DNA from: Spisula solida
Taxonomy: Eukaryota; Mollusca; Bivalvia; Venerida; Mactridae
Length of the DNA stretch: 64,000 bases
Reading direction: 5' to 3'
Assembly (NCBI GenBank): GCA_947247005.1
Contig: OX365945.1
Coordinates: 10,918,501-10,982,500, forward strand
Of this stretch, positions 27,501 to 36,028 are shown in pieces (position 1 is the first letter of the stretch; every line of letters starts with the position of its first letter). The position numbers and the translations under genes were made by a program. The notes beneath the pieces are model-generated. The model searched no databases, was not told the origin of the DNA, and saw only the letters and a program-made list of their open reading frames with translations.

Positions 27501-30500
27501 CTAGTGTACATTTTACTCTACCTCAAAAATCTAGTTCTCGGACAAAAAATTACCCAGGTAAACAGGATAACGCCAGTGCACATTGTTACGCTAGTGTCAA
27601 CATCGTTGATAAAAGTTCACGAACAACTGGTCGACCTAAACGCGCTAGTTCTTCTCCAGGAACAAAGGGAGATGAGCAATGGATAGATGGCCCTGGTGCC
27701 GCTATTTATCCAGAGAAAAAACAGAAATCGGGAGAACAATGGGTTGATGGACCATCAGCTTTCGTTGTTAAACCAGAACCCAAACACTCGAAACCCAGTA
27801 CAAAGATGAGCTCGGAGGAGATGTGGGTTGATGGACCTCCGGAGATGCTGGCTGAAAACCAAATGGATGAAAACCAAAATCGCACTCCGAAAGTGGTTAT
27901 GCATACAAGTAGTAAGAAAGCTCATGTGAAAACTCTATCTTCTTCACCCAAACACCAACAATCACCTATGAATTCACCATCTGTGCAAAGAACTGAGGCT
28001 ATCTCCAAACAACCTTGGCAGTTGACAAACATTAAAGAGAGACCTGATAGTCAAGTCAGTGTTGAAAGTGGTACGTCGAATTTAGCCCAGCCTAGTGACT
28101 CTCGGCCAAATAGTATGATAACAAATGTTGGTGATAGTGAAGATTTAGCTAAAATAGACAATATTGAAGTGAAACCTTTCGTAAAAGACTGGGTAGAAAA
28201 ACATGGTTTAAATGATGCAGATCATGCAAGCAGTGGTGTGATAGAAAGTGGTGACAATATAACTGGAACATTAGATTCCTCTATAGCTGGGTCGTACCGA
28301 CGAGCCAAACCTCAAGACTGTCGAACAAAAAAGTTGATGCCGGCGTCATCAACACCTAAACAGTCTCCTCACCATTCGCCCAAAAATTCTCCATCAATTA
28401 ATCGAAAACCAAAAGCTGTGAAGCCTCACTTCCCTGTGCCGACATGCACGAGTAAGAGAGTCACTGATTGGTTGAAATCAGTAGAGAATAATCAGAGTGA
28501 GGAGACAATATATATGGAAGGAATTGTTGGTAAACAGGTTATCAAAAACACTGGACTAAACACTGAGCCTGAGTTTGACAGACTTACAGCATCGTTGGAT
28601 GCTTCACGGGACATTTCATCATGTAGTTCCGTGTATCCAAATACAACATTGAACGATTCACGTACACCCGAGTGCACCGATGCAGAAATTTCATTTAACC
28701 GAACCGGAGAGTCTCCTAATGAGTGTAGTATAGCGGACATGAGTTTTGATAGTTCTGTGGACACTGGAAATTCAGTACAAAATCGTGATTCAATATATGA
28801 ACTTCAGATGGATGAACAACTTGAGAAGGGGCTTGATACAAGTTCTAGAAAAGGGGATGATGATGATGAAACATTTAGTAATGCATCATGTACTAGAGAC
28901 TCTGAAATGGATACTGCTGAAACTGACGCGATGATTGGAGCAATAGGTGATATGAAAAAATCAGAAACAATTCAGAGTATAAAAACACTGGTAGGGGAAC
29001 AGGATACTGACCATGAAAAATATGTAAATTCTGAACAGTGTGGTTATATGTGCAATAGAGACATTAAGGAAACAGACTTCTCAAATTTAGAATATGATCC
29101 AACTGCTCATCTTCTATCTAGAAAGCCTGATGGTGCGTCGAATCCAAATCTAATGTGCGAAACTTTTACAGAAAAGACAAATGTGAATGCATTACGGGAA
29201 GAGTTCTTGATTGTAAATGCTATATCTAGTCAGTCTACAGATCTGACCAAAAGATCTCATTCAGTGTTAAGTAAAACATGTCGCGAAGGAGACGGTGATA
29301 GTGCGATGGAAGAGAAACGAACAGACAAACTTGACTTTTCACCCGTACCGTTGCCCCTAAAACCTTGCGTCAAATGTGGATATTCACAAGAAAATTCGAA
29401 ACCTATTGCTAAAATGTGTAAAGACTGTCAGAAAATGGTTGCCTTGTCGATAAAGAACTCGCATAGTAGTGTGACTAGGAAGGACAAGGATAAGTCAAAA
29501 TATGGAGTACTTTCATCGCCTCCTGGTGGCAGTCCTACTTCTAAGGGTTCAAAATCAAAAGCTCAGTCACCAAGTCATAGCAAATTACCAGTGTTTTCAA
29601 AAAACTTGCCAGTGTCCTCAAAAGATTCAAAATCAAGTCGTAAGAAGGAAAAGGAGAGTAAGAAGTCAAGCTTGCTCTCGAGAAAACCTTCACGAAACCA
29701 AGATTCTGATAGTGGTAACGACAGTGGTATCGTTGCCATGGAGAAAACGTTGTTATCACCTTACGCCACAATGACCAAACCACGTACCGTGAGTCACTCT
29801 AGTAGCGGTCATGGAAGTGATAACAGTAGCACTATGAGTGCCGACTTGATTTCAAAACAGGGTAGCAGTCTGTCGGATAAGTTACATGGTGGAACTAGTA
29901 GCGGGTACGAGAGCATGCTTCGTGAGAGCGAAGGCTCCGGCTCATCCACCATTAACGAAGACAGTGCGGACGAATCTTCTGGGGACAAGAAAAAAGGAAC
30001 AAAGAAAAAACGGCTACCTAGTAAGTGTTATGCTAACTTAACTTGTTGCACTTCTTATATAAACGCATTCTTAACTTCTTAGATAGTATCGTAATGAGTT
30101 TCTGTATTCATCACACGTTTAGTTGATTATAATAATGGTCGATATATCTGCTACTCTGTAAATTGTCAAATCTTCCATCAATTTGTTAATAATCCAAAGT
30201 TCAATAATTTCGTCTGCTGTAATAATCATTGCGGTAAATAGGTAAATGAATGATTACTATTATGAGTGATTAAACTCGTAAAATTATAAGTTTACCCAGC
30301 TCAAGGCAGTTTGCACTTAACATTTACTTTTTTTTATTGACTCTTAATTTCATTATTGTTTTATAAGTATGGGGTGAAAACTCTTTGATGAAAGTAAGAG
30401 CTCCTTAAGTTTTACTGTAGATTCAAACTTAGGTGCTGCCTTTGATTTTGTTTCCATTTCTTTGTTTCCAAAGTCACAAAATAAATGATGTACATTTGTA

Positions 30501-33500
30501 CATTGTTATTGTAAAAGTTGAATAAAATTATGTATGATTTAGACATGTTTTTAGAATTATTTGAGGTTTGTGTTGAACTTTAATGAAGCAGAGGATTCTT
30601 TGTTTTAATTGTATAATTATTATATACCAGTGACTCATAGACTTTTACTTGGTTAGGAGTAAATTTCCACTACAACAAACATGTTTGTGTTAATGTCTTT
30701 ATTTATTGCTTCTAAAACAGTTTGAAATGAAACAATGCCTGTGGTTTGTTATTATGCAGTTTTGTTCCGTCGCCTTGGTCTAACTTTGCCAAAAATATGC
30801 AACCACAAAAACACATGTTGTTTACAGTAATAATGTTGGTTAGTGTTGTATCTCTCAGGTGTAACAAATAATGTATAAAGACCAAGAGATTAGATGTAAA
30901 ATCTGTATTGTATAAAGTTAATGGCTACAAAATGAAATTCATAATTACACTGGTGATAGATATAGGGAAACACATTGGCTACCCTCCAATCCAAGCTTGG
31001 TTGATGTGACTTTTAATGGTATTAGGTTGAAAGGGGGATGAAACCTTGTTGCTGCGTGATTGTTTTTCTGTTGCTCACGTTGGTTGGGCTTAATGTTTAA
31101 TTATGCTGGCTTTATTAGATGTAATTATGCTGCTAGCTTATATGAGCAAACAGCTTTTCTGGCCTATATAAGTTTGGAGTAGGGATTAATAACGTCTTCT
31201 GAAGAACTGACTCAACAAGCCGGCTACACGTACAGTGCACCTGTATAACATCGCCGAGAAAATAAACACCCATAGTTCTTGATGGTGTCCTTGATTCACG
31301 GATAAAAATCACTCCTCGGATAAAAAAATTCACACTTCGGATAAAAAATCATTTACACTTCACCGTCAATCTTAACGTTATTACCTGCCTTCTTTCTTGA
31401 TAAAAGCATTCAGAGTATGAGATAAATATTATGCTGTTATTTATTTCTGTCCTAAAATAATGAAGAACACTGGTTCTATAATAGGTATAACACAGTAGGG
31501 CGGATATTCAATGAACTGGCGCAGAATTACTGTCTTATTTTTCTTCTAATTTCTGTATGAAATTAATGCAACTCCTTCATGTCTCGGCGGGAATAGTCAT
31601 AATCAAAACATGTCTCGTTTTCCAGGTACGAGAAGAAGTAGATCTGTACCAAGCAGAAACTCAGAAAGTCCGGAGTCATCCAGCAGGAAATCCAGTCCTT
31701 CTAGTAAAAACTCCAGTTTGAGTCCCACTTCAAGGGCGTGGCAGGAGAAGCACGGACGACTGAAGGAAGAAGGACCTCTAGAAATAAAGGAGTATGATGC
31801 TGATGATGTGAAGCGAATGACTCGACATCGAGCGGATGAAGAGGTGAGAGTTACTCCCCCTATCTGAAAGTTGAGGTGGTATTCAATATTGATCTTATTC
31901 AAAATTGGAGAATAAGGATAGCCAATCATATCGCTTGTTACTAACCAATAGTTTAATATGGTGTGATCTGATTGGTTGGCCTCATTTTTAAGTCAAGTAA
32001 GATCAATATTGAATACCACCCCTGGCTGCTTGCTGGCTGAATAACAAAATATTCCCATTGATAATATATTATAATGTCATCCTTATTGAAAGAGCATGTC
32101 ATTCATAGCTTCTGTGACACCTACCAGTCATTCATAGCTTCTGTGACACCTACCAGTCATTCCTAGCTTCTGTGACACCTACCAGTACTTTGTTTGCACA
32201 TTGAGTTACATATTTCCAATTTCCTGCTCTCTGATGCCCGGCAATATTCAAGTAAGCTTATAGTTGAGATTATGTAACTAACTGCAGCCATATCAGAACC
32301 TAATGGGATTTACACCTTGAATTACTTACTAGCAAGGTGGATACCTTTAACCACTCGGCTCTTTTACACTTCTTCACTCTTTAAATAAACTGGGAAATAG
32401 AAATGTACATCCAGTATTAACCAATTTCTTATGAATACTTCACAAGTTTGATGATTTGCTAACCAAGTATTTATAGATTAGTTATCAGTTAGACCATTGT
32501 ATTGTCGAATGATGGCAGTAATAATACATCTATATTCAAGTTTTCAAAGTTATATATTGTTTAATTTCAGGCTCTAAGAAAAAACCATGATAAAATCAAA
32601 GACATTCTAAATAATGGGAAACAGTCGCAGGAAATTCCTCCCGCTAAAGATACGTATATCGTAGATCGAAGTACCTGGAGTTTTGACTGTAAGTTTCTAA
32701 TGTGCTTCTCCTGTCGTTCTCAGAAGAAAACGGATGTGTAACAAAAAAACTCTTGACACGCTCACACCCAGAACTGCTGAAGGCGATGCTTCAATTTTTA
32801 TTTCGTCTGTGTTACTCATATAGTTGCGTTACCTTTTATCTCTGTTACGGTCGTAACCCGGTATAAACTTGTATGATTGTAAACTTTTCTGTTAGTGATT
32901 ATTTTGTTTGTACCGACATATGATTTTCATTTTGTGATTTTAATTGTGTATGAATGGTTTATATTATTATTTGTGTCACGCTACATTTTGTATCTGAACT
33001 ATGGTTTTATATGACATAGTTACACGGATACCGCTCTCAGGCATGTACATATATTTATATACGTGATTTTGTACATTTTTAATCTATCTCTCTTTGCTCT
33101 CTTTCTGTTGCTATATATGTCAAGCATGTATTTTGTAATAATTAATAGTAAGTGTGAACAATTCTGTGATGATTTATTGAAAGATTAATGTATCACTTTT
33201 CACCCGGGTTCTTATGTCATACCTAGGCTCCAGAATCAACCCGTAAGCTCGATTATATAGTATACAAAACTGTCAATTCAGTCTCAGAATGGAACTTTAA
33301 CTTCCATTTTCATGCCAGACCATTCTTAGAAAACTGTTAAAGACTTGTAGTTGTTATAAGCAGTCCATGTGACGTGCTTATTGCGCAAATTATATACATG
33401 TTCAAATGAGATTCACATGTGCCCAGCATGGATAATTTTTAATTAGCTGGGTATGATTAAAACTTGTTCGGAGCAGAAAAATGGTGAGAAATAAAACGGT

Positions 33501-34854
33501 AATGTACTTAAAATGTCAAGATTCTCTCTCCACTAAACAGTAAACATTTGTGCCTAGGTTTTTGTTCAATGTTGAACTTGTAAGATGTTGAAGATGTTTT
33601 TTGTGTAAACTGTCATTTTTATGGAGGTTTTGTTTAAAGTGGGCCCCTCATTTCTCCCTTATAGTTAAGTGTATACTGGATGTATATACTTTACATATAA
33701 TTATACTTGAAGAACAAAAACACTTGTACCACATTATGTGTGACCATTTTCATGTAAACAATCGTAAACCATGTATAAATGTAGTTTTCAAATATTAATG
33801 CGGAAATGTGCAATCATTATTTTTTGTTTGTTTTCTTTGTGATTTTGTTCTTTATCCATTTTTAAAAATCATATTTTGTGTAATTATAGATTCTATTATT
33901 TTGATATATTTTTTGTATGTTGTAACTCTATCTCTTAGCAGGATTCTGTACATGTTCACATGAGTGCATCTCTACCTATGTTATATAGTTTTTCATGATT
34001 ATGTCCCTTGCTTTGCTATGGTGCTTCAAACACGAACAATTTCAGGTATTTTCAAATTTATTAACCATTACAGCTCCTCACCCATCTGTTCATAGTACAA
34101 TTTTCTATAAATAGTTGTCAGAAAATGTTCAAATCTCACAAATCTATTGCCATGACAACCAGTCAGGAAGTATTACAAATTAAAGATAGTTTACCAAAAC
34201 TTGCTGACTGGGCAGTTTTAACCTAGAGGTCATATATTTGACTTGTAGTAAATATATTTCTTGACATAAAATGATAAAATTTAACTTTTTAAGATCTACA
34301 GTAATTTATCTATTTACAATAATGAATATTGTACTAAAAAATAGTCAGTGAGACGCTTCGTTATGAAATTACATTGCAATATTGATCAATAAGCTTTGAT
34401 GTGTATTTGTCAAACTGTTTCTTTGTTTTACCGATTTGTTTGGATTCGGGGCAAAATTACTTACACGTTACACGTTTTTGCCATAGAAGAAAGTTTAGTT
34501 ACAAAAAGTATATTTTTACATAGTGCGTACCAGGAAAGTATTTCACTATATACCATAGATGTTGTTGACAAATATTGAATGGGATTTATAACTTGACAAT
34601 TTAGCGTTTGTTGTAAGTCAACATTAGTATTGTAGCAAAATGGTGCTTATGTCTTTAAACTTACAAAAATTCTATGCATTAAACATTTGATGAGACTGCT
34701 GATTTATTGAATATTCCCAAATACAAGAAAGTATTAAACCAATGCTTTGATTGCCGATTTGTGTAATACAACAATTTTCTCTTTTTAAACAGCCCAAAAC
34801 GAGGACAGCGCTGAAAGTTGTATAGTGTCACGATTCGGATATCATCGCGTGTAA
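349..34854 (+). CDS. KIF26: KIF26/VAB-8-type atypical kinesin, spliced gene (5' end outside window)
   Basis: Eleven exons join in phase: 349-552, 2464-2557, 5363-5560, 9330-9485, 10062-10151, 21200-21344, 26040-26205, 27005-30020, 31626-31843, 32571-32688 and (proposed) 34793-34854. Every intron is GT..AG. The product starts at motor strand beta-1 (VKVMLRVV) and contains family-specific blocks: [81 protein letters not shown], and a Ser-rich C-terminal block ending near [18 protein letters not shown]26A/B and C. elegans VAB-8 are non-canonical kinesins with roles in cell migration, axon guidance and signalling; vertebrate KIF26A is reported to bind microtubules without ATPase activity. The pre-motor N-terminus lies left of the window. 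Family assignment is firm; KIF26A versus KIF26B orthology cannot be decided, and an invertebrate single-copy ancestor is likely. Confidence 0.93.
888..928. repeat. Perfect short hairpin
   Basis: AACTTTGGACTGAAA is followed after a short loop by TTTCAGTCCAAAGTT, giving a perfect stem of about 15 bp. It is too short for a typical animal pre-miRNA and no extended pairing is obvious outside the stem. Confidence 0.7.
1102..1340. mobile_element. MITE family A (GGTACTGTTTTATC ends), copy 1
   Basis: 239 bp bounded by terminal inverted repeats GGTACTGTTTTATCAAAGC and its complement. Imperfect pairing continues inward (AAATTTA..TTAAATTTGAACGTAA), and no ORF is present. Two further copies lie at 38276-38508 and 42583-42822. 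It is non-autonomous; I could not identify a clean target-site duplication, so the superfamily is unassigned. Confidence 0.85.
2206..2349. repeat. 19-bp minisatellite with GTCACATGAC core
   Basis: About seven copies of a 19-bp unit (core TCACATGACTTCTCAACTG), with C/T variation and one degenerate copy near 2320. Each unit contains the E-box CACATG inside GTCACATGAC. It lies about 110 bp upstream of the exon at 2464. Confidence 0.9.
2464..2557 (+). CDS. KIF26: Kinesin exon: P-loop region
   Basis: Acceptor ttacag, donor GTTAGT at 2558, phase 0 to phase 1. It encodes [16 protein letters not shown] then [15 protein letters not shown], and the last Gly is split across the intron. The P-loop spans this and the next exon (GYSKLG|KS), replacing the canonical kinesin GQTGSGKT but keeping a GX4GKS Walker A pattern. 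The block VCSG..(9)..VV.G.DGC.F..G is typical of KIF26 proteins. Confidence 0.92.
2558..5362 (+). other. Kinesin intron, 2.8 kb
   Basis: Non-coding. 2565-2740 contains a degenerate dispersed-repeat fragment resembling 26268-26360 (both begin with a CTTACTTA-like run followed by CCCC..TGGG(A/G)CAT). A tRNA-derived SINE lies at 4185-4310. The acceptor tttcag ends at 5362. Confidence 0.6.
4185..4310 (+). mobile_element. tRNA-derived SINE fragment
   Basis: An A-box-like TAGCTCAATTGATAGG at about 4198 and a degraded B-box-like GGGTCCAAGTCTT at about 4245 lie at tRNA-like spacing. No intact tRNA fold or 3' tail is visible, so it is an old copy. Confidence 0.5.
5363..5560 (+). CDS. KIF26: Kinesin exon: KSYTM block and alpha-2/beta-4 region
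   Basis: Acceptor tttcag, donor GTAAGA at 5561, phase 1 to phase 1. It encodes (G)[51 protein letters not shown] and [32 protein letters not shown] and [12 protein letters not shown] are diagnostic of KIF26; in ordinary kinesins the last block is the ..V.VSYLEIYNE.. strand. Confidence 0.95.
5566..5820. repeat. 64-bp tandem repeat adjoining a splice donor
   Basis: Four copies of a 64-bp unit (ACACCCATCAATATTCCAAA..TTAGCTGGATCAGTCC..) with few differences. The first copy starts only 5 bp after the exon end at 5560, so it overlaps the donor region. Confidence 0.92.
6330..6550. repeat. Degenerate tandem repeat in kinesin intron
   Basis: Three to four diverged copies of a roughly 60-bp unit containing TACACTAAAATTGCAACTAT and CATTAGT. 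Old and irregular. Confidence 0.6.
7898..8114. mobile_element. TTAA-bounded MITE (piggyBac-like), copy 1
   Basis: TTAACCCTTCACTCCAT at the left and ATGGAAAATAAAGAGTTAA at the right give short imperfect inverted ends with TTAA at both edges. The interior contains AGGGAGATCATTCTTGATAT, which recurs near 37365, and an inverted relative lies at 10214-10767. There is no ORF. piggyBac-like is inferred from TTAA only. Confidence 0.65.
9330..9485 (+). CDS. KIF26: Kinesin exon: PGVYLREDP block
   Basis: Acceptor ttttcag, donor GTTAGT at 9486, phase 1 to phase 1. It encodes (G)[36 protein letters not shown] and [49 protein letters not shown] is nearly invariant in the KIF26 family and corresponds to the L8 to alpha-3 region of the motor. 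Confidence 0.96.
9486..10061 (+). other. Kinesin intron, 0.58 kb
   Basis: AT-rich non-coding sequence ending in TATATTTGCAG. I see no repeat or other feature in it. Confidence 0.7.
10062..10151 (+). CDS. KIF26: Kinesin exon: switch I region
   Basis: Acceptor tttgcag, donor GTATGT at 10152, phase 1 to phase 1. It encodes [19 protein letters not shown] then [11 protein letters not shown]. The canonical switch I NxxSSRSH is replaced by EEESRSSH: the Asn is gone and the Arg is displaced. The following strand [11 protein letters not shown] is a KIF26 hallmark. Confidence 0.93.
10214..10767. mobile_element. TTAA-type MITE, copy 2, interrupted by another MITE
   Basis: It starts TTAACCCTTGACTCCATG and ends ATGGAGTAAAGGGTTCA (last base of the TTAA mutated). 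The block at 10305-10385 is the reverse complement of the 37308-37387 repeat (AAGGGAGACCATTC..). A second element occupies 10402-10682. Confidence 0.6.
10402..10682. mobile_element. Nested MITE with AAAGGGGCATGC ends
   Basis: 281 bp flanked by the inverted pair AAAGGGGCATGC and GCATGCCCCTTT. It has no ORF and sits inside the TTAA-type element at 10214-10767, so it inserted later. Confidence 0.75.
11635..11735 (+). mobile_element. tRNA-derived SINE head
   Basis: AGCTAGCAGAGTTGGTAAAA (A box) and GTGTTCAAGTCCC (B box) at tRNA-like spacing. Beyond about 11735 it runs into the paired hairpins. Confidence 0.6.
11744..11852. repeat. Two adjacent related hairpins
   Basis: The first stem is CTCGGACGGAACTGAGAT with ATCTTGAGTTTCGTCCGAG (11744-11787); the second is TCAGTTCCGTCA with TGACGGAACTGA (11802-11852). 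Both stems share the GACGGAACTGAGA motif, so the region is a compound palindrome. Confidence 0.8.
12007..12208. mobile_element. MITE with TATACTGTAAATCAC ends
   Basis: 202 bp, perfect terminal inverted repeat TATACTGTAAATCAC with GTGATTTACAGTATA. The TA ends fit Tc1/mariner-type TA target duplication (inference). The interior is rich in TTTTCGC and TTCGCG. No ORF. Confidence 0.85.
12530..12752. mobile_element. MITE with TACTGTAAAAGC / GTACAGTA ends
   Basis: 223 bp beginning TACTGTAAAAGCACATATTT and ending TTGTACAGTA, with internal TTTCGTGG motifs repeated (TTTTCGTGGG, ATTTCGTGG, TTTTCGTGGGG). TA-flanked, no ORF. I associate this head sequence with bivalve genomes. Confidence 0.75.
14252..14622. 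repeat. 31-bp minisatellite (CCACATGTGG core)
   Basis: About 12 copies of a 31-bp unit containing the palindrome CCACATGTGG followed by AGAAGCATTGGCT. Variants swap ATGTGG for ATGCGG. The overlapping open frames on both strands come from the repeat and are not treated as genes. A related single unit lies at about 23705-23735. Confidence 0.95.
15905..15965. repeat. Two-copy 32-bp tandem duplication
   Basis: GTCCTTGGAATTGGTTAGCC.. occurs twice in succession with small differences. Confidence 0.8.
16041..16059. repeat. Poly-G tract
   Basis: GGGGA followed by a run of 14 G. A replication- or sequencing-prone homopolymer. Confidence 0.9.
16345..16412. repeat. Two-copy 34-bp tandem duplication
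   Basis: GGTCAAGATAGTGACTGTTG.. is repeated exactly with a period of 34 bp, so it is recent. Confidence 0.9.
18463..18985. repeat. 18-bp minisatellite, about 29 copies, AGATCT in each unit
   Basis: The unit is close to GTTACAGATCTTGCTGGT, with a C/G alternation at the first base of the unit and fewer T/C or C/G changes. Because 18 is a multiple of 3, both strands stay open (an [12 protein letters not shown]-type peptide on minus, ILLVLQ on plus). There is no start, splice or domain support for a gene, so it is called a minisatellite. Confidence 0.93.
19005..19345 (+). mobile_element. Dimeric tRNA-derived SINE with AATAAAGTCTTTATTATT tail
   Basis: Two tRNA-like heads in tandem (about 19012 and 19150), each with a TAGCTTAGTTGGTAGA A box and a GGTTTGTTTCCTGG B-box-like segment plus a shared GTAGACATGTT body. 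The 3' end is AAATAAAGTCTTTATTATTA, an element tail also seen at 37891-37915. It abuts the 18-bp minisatellite. Confidence 0.85.
21200..21344 (+). CDS. KIF26: Kinesin exon: switch II and relay helix
   Basis: Acceptor CTTTCAG, donor GTAAGA at 21345, phase 1 to phase 2. It encodes [40 protein letters not shown] and NGQRHVPHR. The canonical switch II DLAGSE is replaced by DLGSAS, losing the catalytic-type Gly and Glu positions. [19 protein letters not shown] matches the kinesin alpha-4 core and the KIF26 family. Confidence 0.96.
21345..26039 (+). other. Kinesin intron, 4.7 kb
   Basis: AT-rich non-coding sequence. It holds a SINE fragment (23610-23700), one unit related to the 31-bp minisatellite (about 23705-23735), a two-copy TAATAAAAGTATTGTT duplication near 25125-25160 and homopolymer A/T runs. 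No exon-like sequence was recognised. Confidence 0.65.
23610..23700 (+). mobile_element. tRNA-derived SINE fragment
   Basis: CTCCTAGCTCAGTGTCTAGA resembles an A box, and GAGTTTGTTTGTCTTCTGGGT resembles a degraded B box. Weak and old. Confidence 0.45.
26040..26205 (+). CDS. KIF26: Kinesin exon: motor C-terminus
   Basis: Acceptor ATTTCAG, donor GTAAGC at 26206, phase 2 to phase 0. It encodes [35 protein letters not shown] and [20 protein letters not shown]. (R)DSK.(3)LL.(1)DSLG..(3)R.(1)(M)IAHVS is the conserved kinesin alpha-5/beta-8 region, and [12 protein letters not shown] is the KIF26 form of the motor-to-tail junction. Confidence 0.97.
26206..27004 (+). other. Kinesin intron, 0.8 kb
   Basis: AT-rich. 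26268-26360 carries a degenerate dispersed repeat (TTCATCCCCAATGGGACATG..) related to the fragment at 2565-2740. The acceptor TTTTGCAG ends at 27004. Confidence 0.6.
27005..30020 (+). CDS. KIF26: Kinesin tail, single 3-kb exon
   Basis: 1005 codons, phase 0 to phase 1, donor GTAAGT at 30021; the frame reads on to a stop at 30082 if unspliced. It is Ser/Thr/Pro-rich and probably disordered. The first 70 residues carry the KIF26 signature [29 protein letters not shown]. Three (E/D)xWxDGP motifs lie at about 27671, 27731 and 27815. A C-x2-C-x13-C-x2-C cluster (CVKC..CKDC) lies near 29365-29430. The last 120 residues ([48 protein letters not shown]) match the conserved C-terminal Ser-rich block of KIF26 proteins. 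The middle is not recognisable. Confidence 0.95.
30021..31625 (+). other. Kinesin intron, 1.6 kb
   Basis: AT-rich non-coding sequence with no repeat that I could place, ending in the acceptor TTTTCCAG at 31625. An in-frame stop at 30080-30082 would end an intron-retaining transcript. Confidence 0.7.
31626..31843 (+). CDS. KIF26: Kinesin exon: [12 protein letters not shown] block
   Basis: Acceptor TTCCAG, donor GTGAGA at 31844, phase 1 to phase 0. It encodes (S)[16 protein letters not shown].. through [15 protein letters not shown] and [19 protein letters not shown]. The last segment aligns with the (F)EIKVYEIDDVERLQRRR-type block near the C-terminus of vertebrate KIF26, which supports the splice and the family call. 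Confidence 0.9.
31875..32023. mobile_element. MITE family B (GGTGGTATTCAATATTGATC ends), copy 1
   Basis: About 150 bp with inverted termini GGTGGTATTCAATATTGATC and its complement ending CACCC. Copy 2 at 38911-39059 is in the opposite orientation. No ORF. Confidence 0.88.
32100..32186. repeat. 29-bp tandem repeat, three copies
   Basis: The unit CATTCATAGCTTCTGTGACA plus CCTACCAGT is repeated three times with one A/C difference. Confidence 0.92.
32571..32688 (+). CDS. KIF26: Kinesin exon: C-terminal helical region
   Basis: Acceptor TTTCAG, donor GTAAGT at 32689, phase 0 to phase 1. It encodes [39 protein letters not shown]. The position and the ..VD..(2)W.(1)FD pattern resemble the LDPxKWxREFD segment of vertebrate KIF26 C-termini. 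If unspliced, the frame continues for 17 codons to TAA at 32739-32741, giving a tail ending KKTDV. Confidence 0.85.
32689..34792 (+). other. Kinesin last intron (proposed) or alternative 3'UTR
   Basis: AT-rich. The sequence after 32741 could equally be the 3'UTR of an intron-retaining form; an AATAAA occurs near 33490. No repeat was placed here. Confidence 0.5.
34793..34854 (+). CDS. KIF26: Kinesin proposed terminal coding exon
   Basis: A strong acceptor (TTTTCTCTTTTTAAACAG) precedes a phase-matched frame reading (S)[19 protein letters not shown] then TAA at 34852-34854. An AATAAA follows at 35178. The usual vertebrate C-terminal block after the LDPxKW segment is not seen in this exon or elsewhere in the gene, so this exon is a prediction from splice signals and phase only. 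Confidence 0.5.
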
Positions 34855-35177
34855 ACGATGGAACAAGCATATAATATACTCCAAATATATTGTATTACTA
34901 TACTAGCATGCTTGTAATGTTTTAATTGTTATTTAAAAAAATGCTGTATTTGCGTAAAAAATATGAAAACAAAATGTTTGAATTGTGGTTGATTATATTA
35001 TGCTATTCTCTTTAATGATGCCAGTTTATTACATTTTTATCACAAAATCAGCTTTCAGATTTGCTGAGATAGATATAGATTGTCAATCTAAATGATTAGC
35101 AGATGTTTAAAATGATTTTTGCCAGAATTTTTTCTCATTACACATTGAAATTAAAATTATTTCATAATTGTTTATCT

Positions 35178-35183
35178 AATAAA
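35178..35183 (+). terminator. Candidate polyadenylation signal AATAAA (kinesin)
   Basis: It lies 324 bp after the proposed stop codon. Another AATAAA at 37053-37058 could serve a longer 3'UTR. Confidence 0.4.
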
Positions 35184-36028
35184 GATAGCGTGTTTATAGC
35201 TTCAGGTCTATACAAGTTAGAAAACATACACAATGAATACTTAGTTTCCATCATTTGTTAGCAATTAAGGTTTATCGTTTAATTTCAAGCAATATGTTGT
35301 TCAAGTTTATATACATGTGATATATTTGTACATTGTGTTTTGTATATTTAATATTTTGGAATTATGTAAGCAAGAGCTATCAAGTCCATTGCACTATCAC
35401 AGTCACATTGACATACATTTTTGGTACTTTTACTGTTCTTGGTATCAATTAGGAAAATATTATTTGACATTATGTGTAAATACGAGTATAGATCCTGTGT
35501 TACAAGAAACAAAAATAAATCCTCCCTTTGATGCCACAAGGTTGTCTATCTCTATATGGTATATAGTAAGAAGCAACCTTGGTGCGCCAAAGGGACAAAT
35601 TGGTATTGATTTATTCAAATCATGTTACAGATTTTTACTAAGTTTTACAGCACTTTGGTTTCCAGTTAAAAGTTTTGTCACTTGAATCAAACTCTCTTTT
35701 CAGTGAATTGGGAGGTTTTTTAAAAATCTAGACTATTAACTGTAAATCAGTGATTCTCATGTTTATTTTCTGCACATGTTTCAATTTTGACATTTTAAGA
35801 ATAGTTATTAAGATTGGTAAATGTGGTGGGAAGTTAAATTTTCTTGCTCATATTAGCTTCAAACATATTATAACTATAATTGTGAAACTTCACAGAAAGG
35901 TTATCAACATATGAAATTGTGCTTTTGGAATTGGTTAATGCTAGAACTTATGTTTGAGCAGAGTTATTTCCCTTTGTTTGGAAACTGTTTTCATGGAATC
36001 ACTATGTTTCTTGTTCTATTGTTTAACG

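Larger units (their letters stand above)
31844..32570 (+). other. Kinesin intron, 0.7 kb
   Basis: It contains MITE family B (31875-32023, starting 31 bp after the donor) and a three-copy 29-bp repeat (32100-32186). The acceptor TAATTTCAG ends at 32570. Confidence 0.75.

Noticed and set aside
30021..30082. Continuation of the 3-kb kinesin exon to a stop at 30082
   Set aside because: The GTAAGT donor at 30021 and the conserved in-phase exon at 31626 make splicing far more likely.
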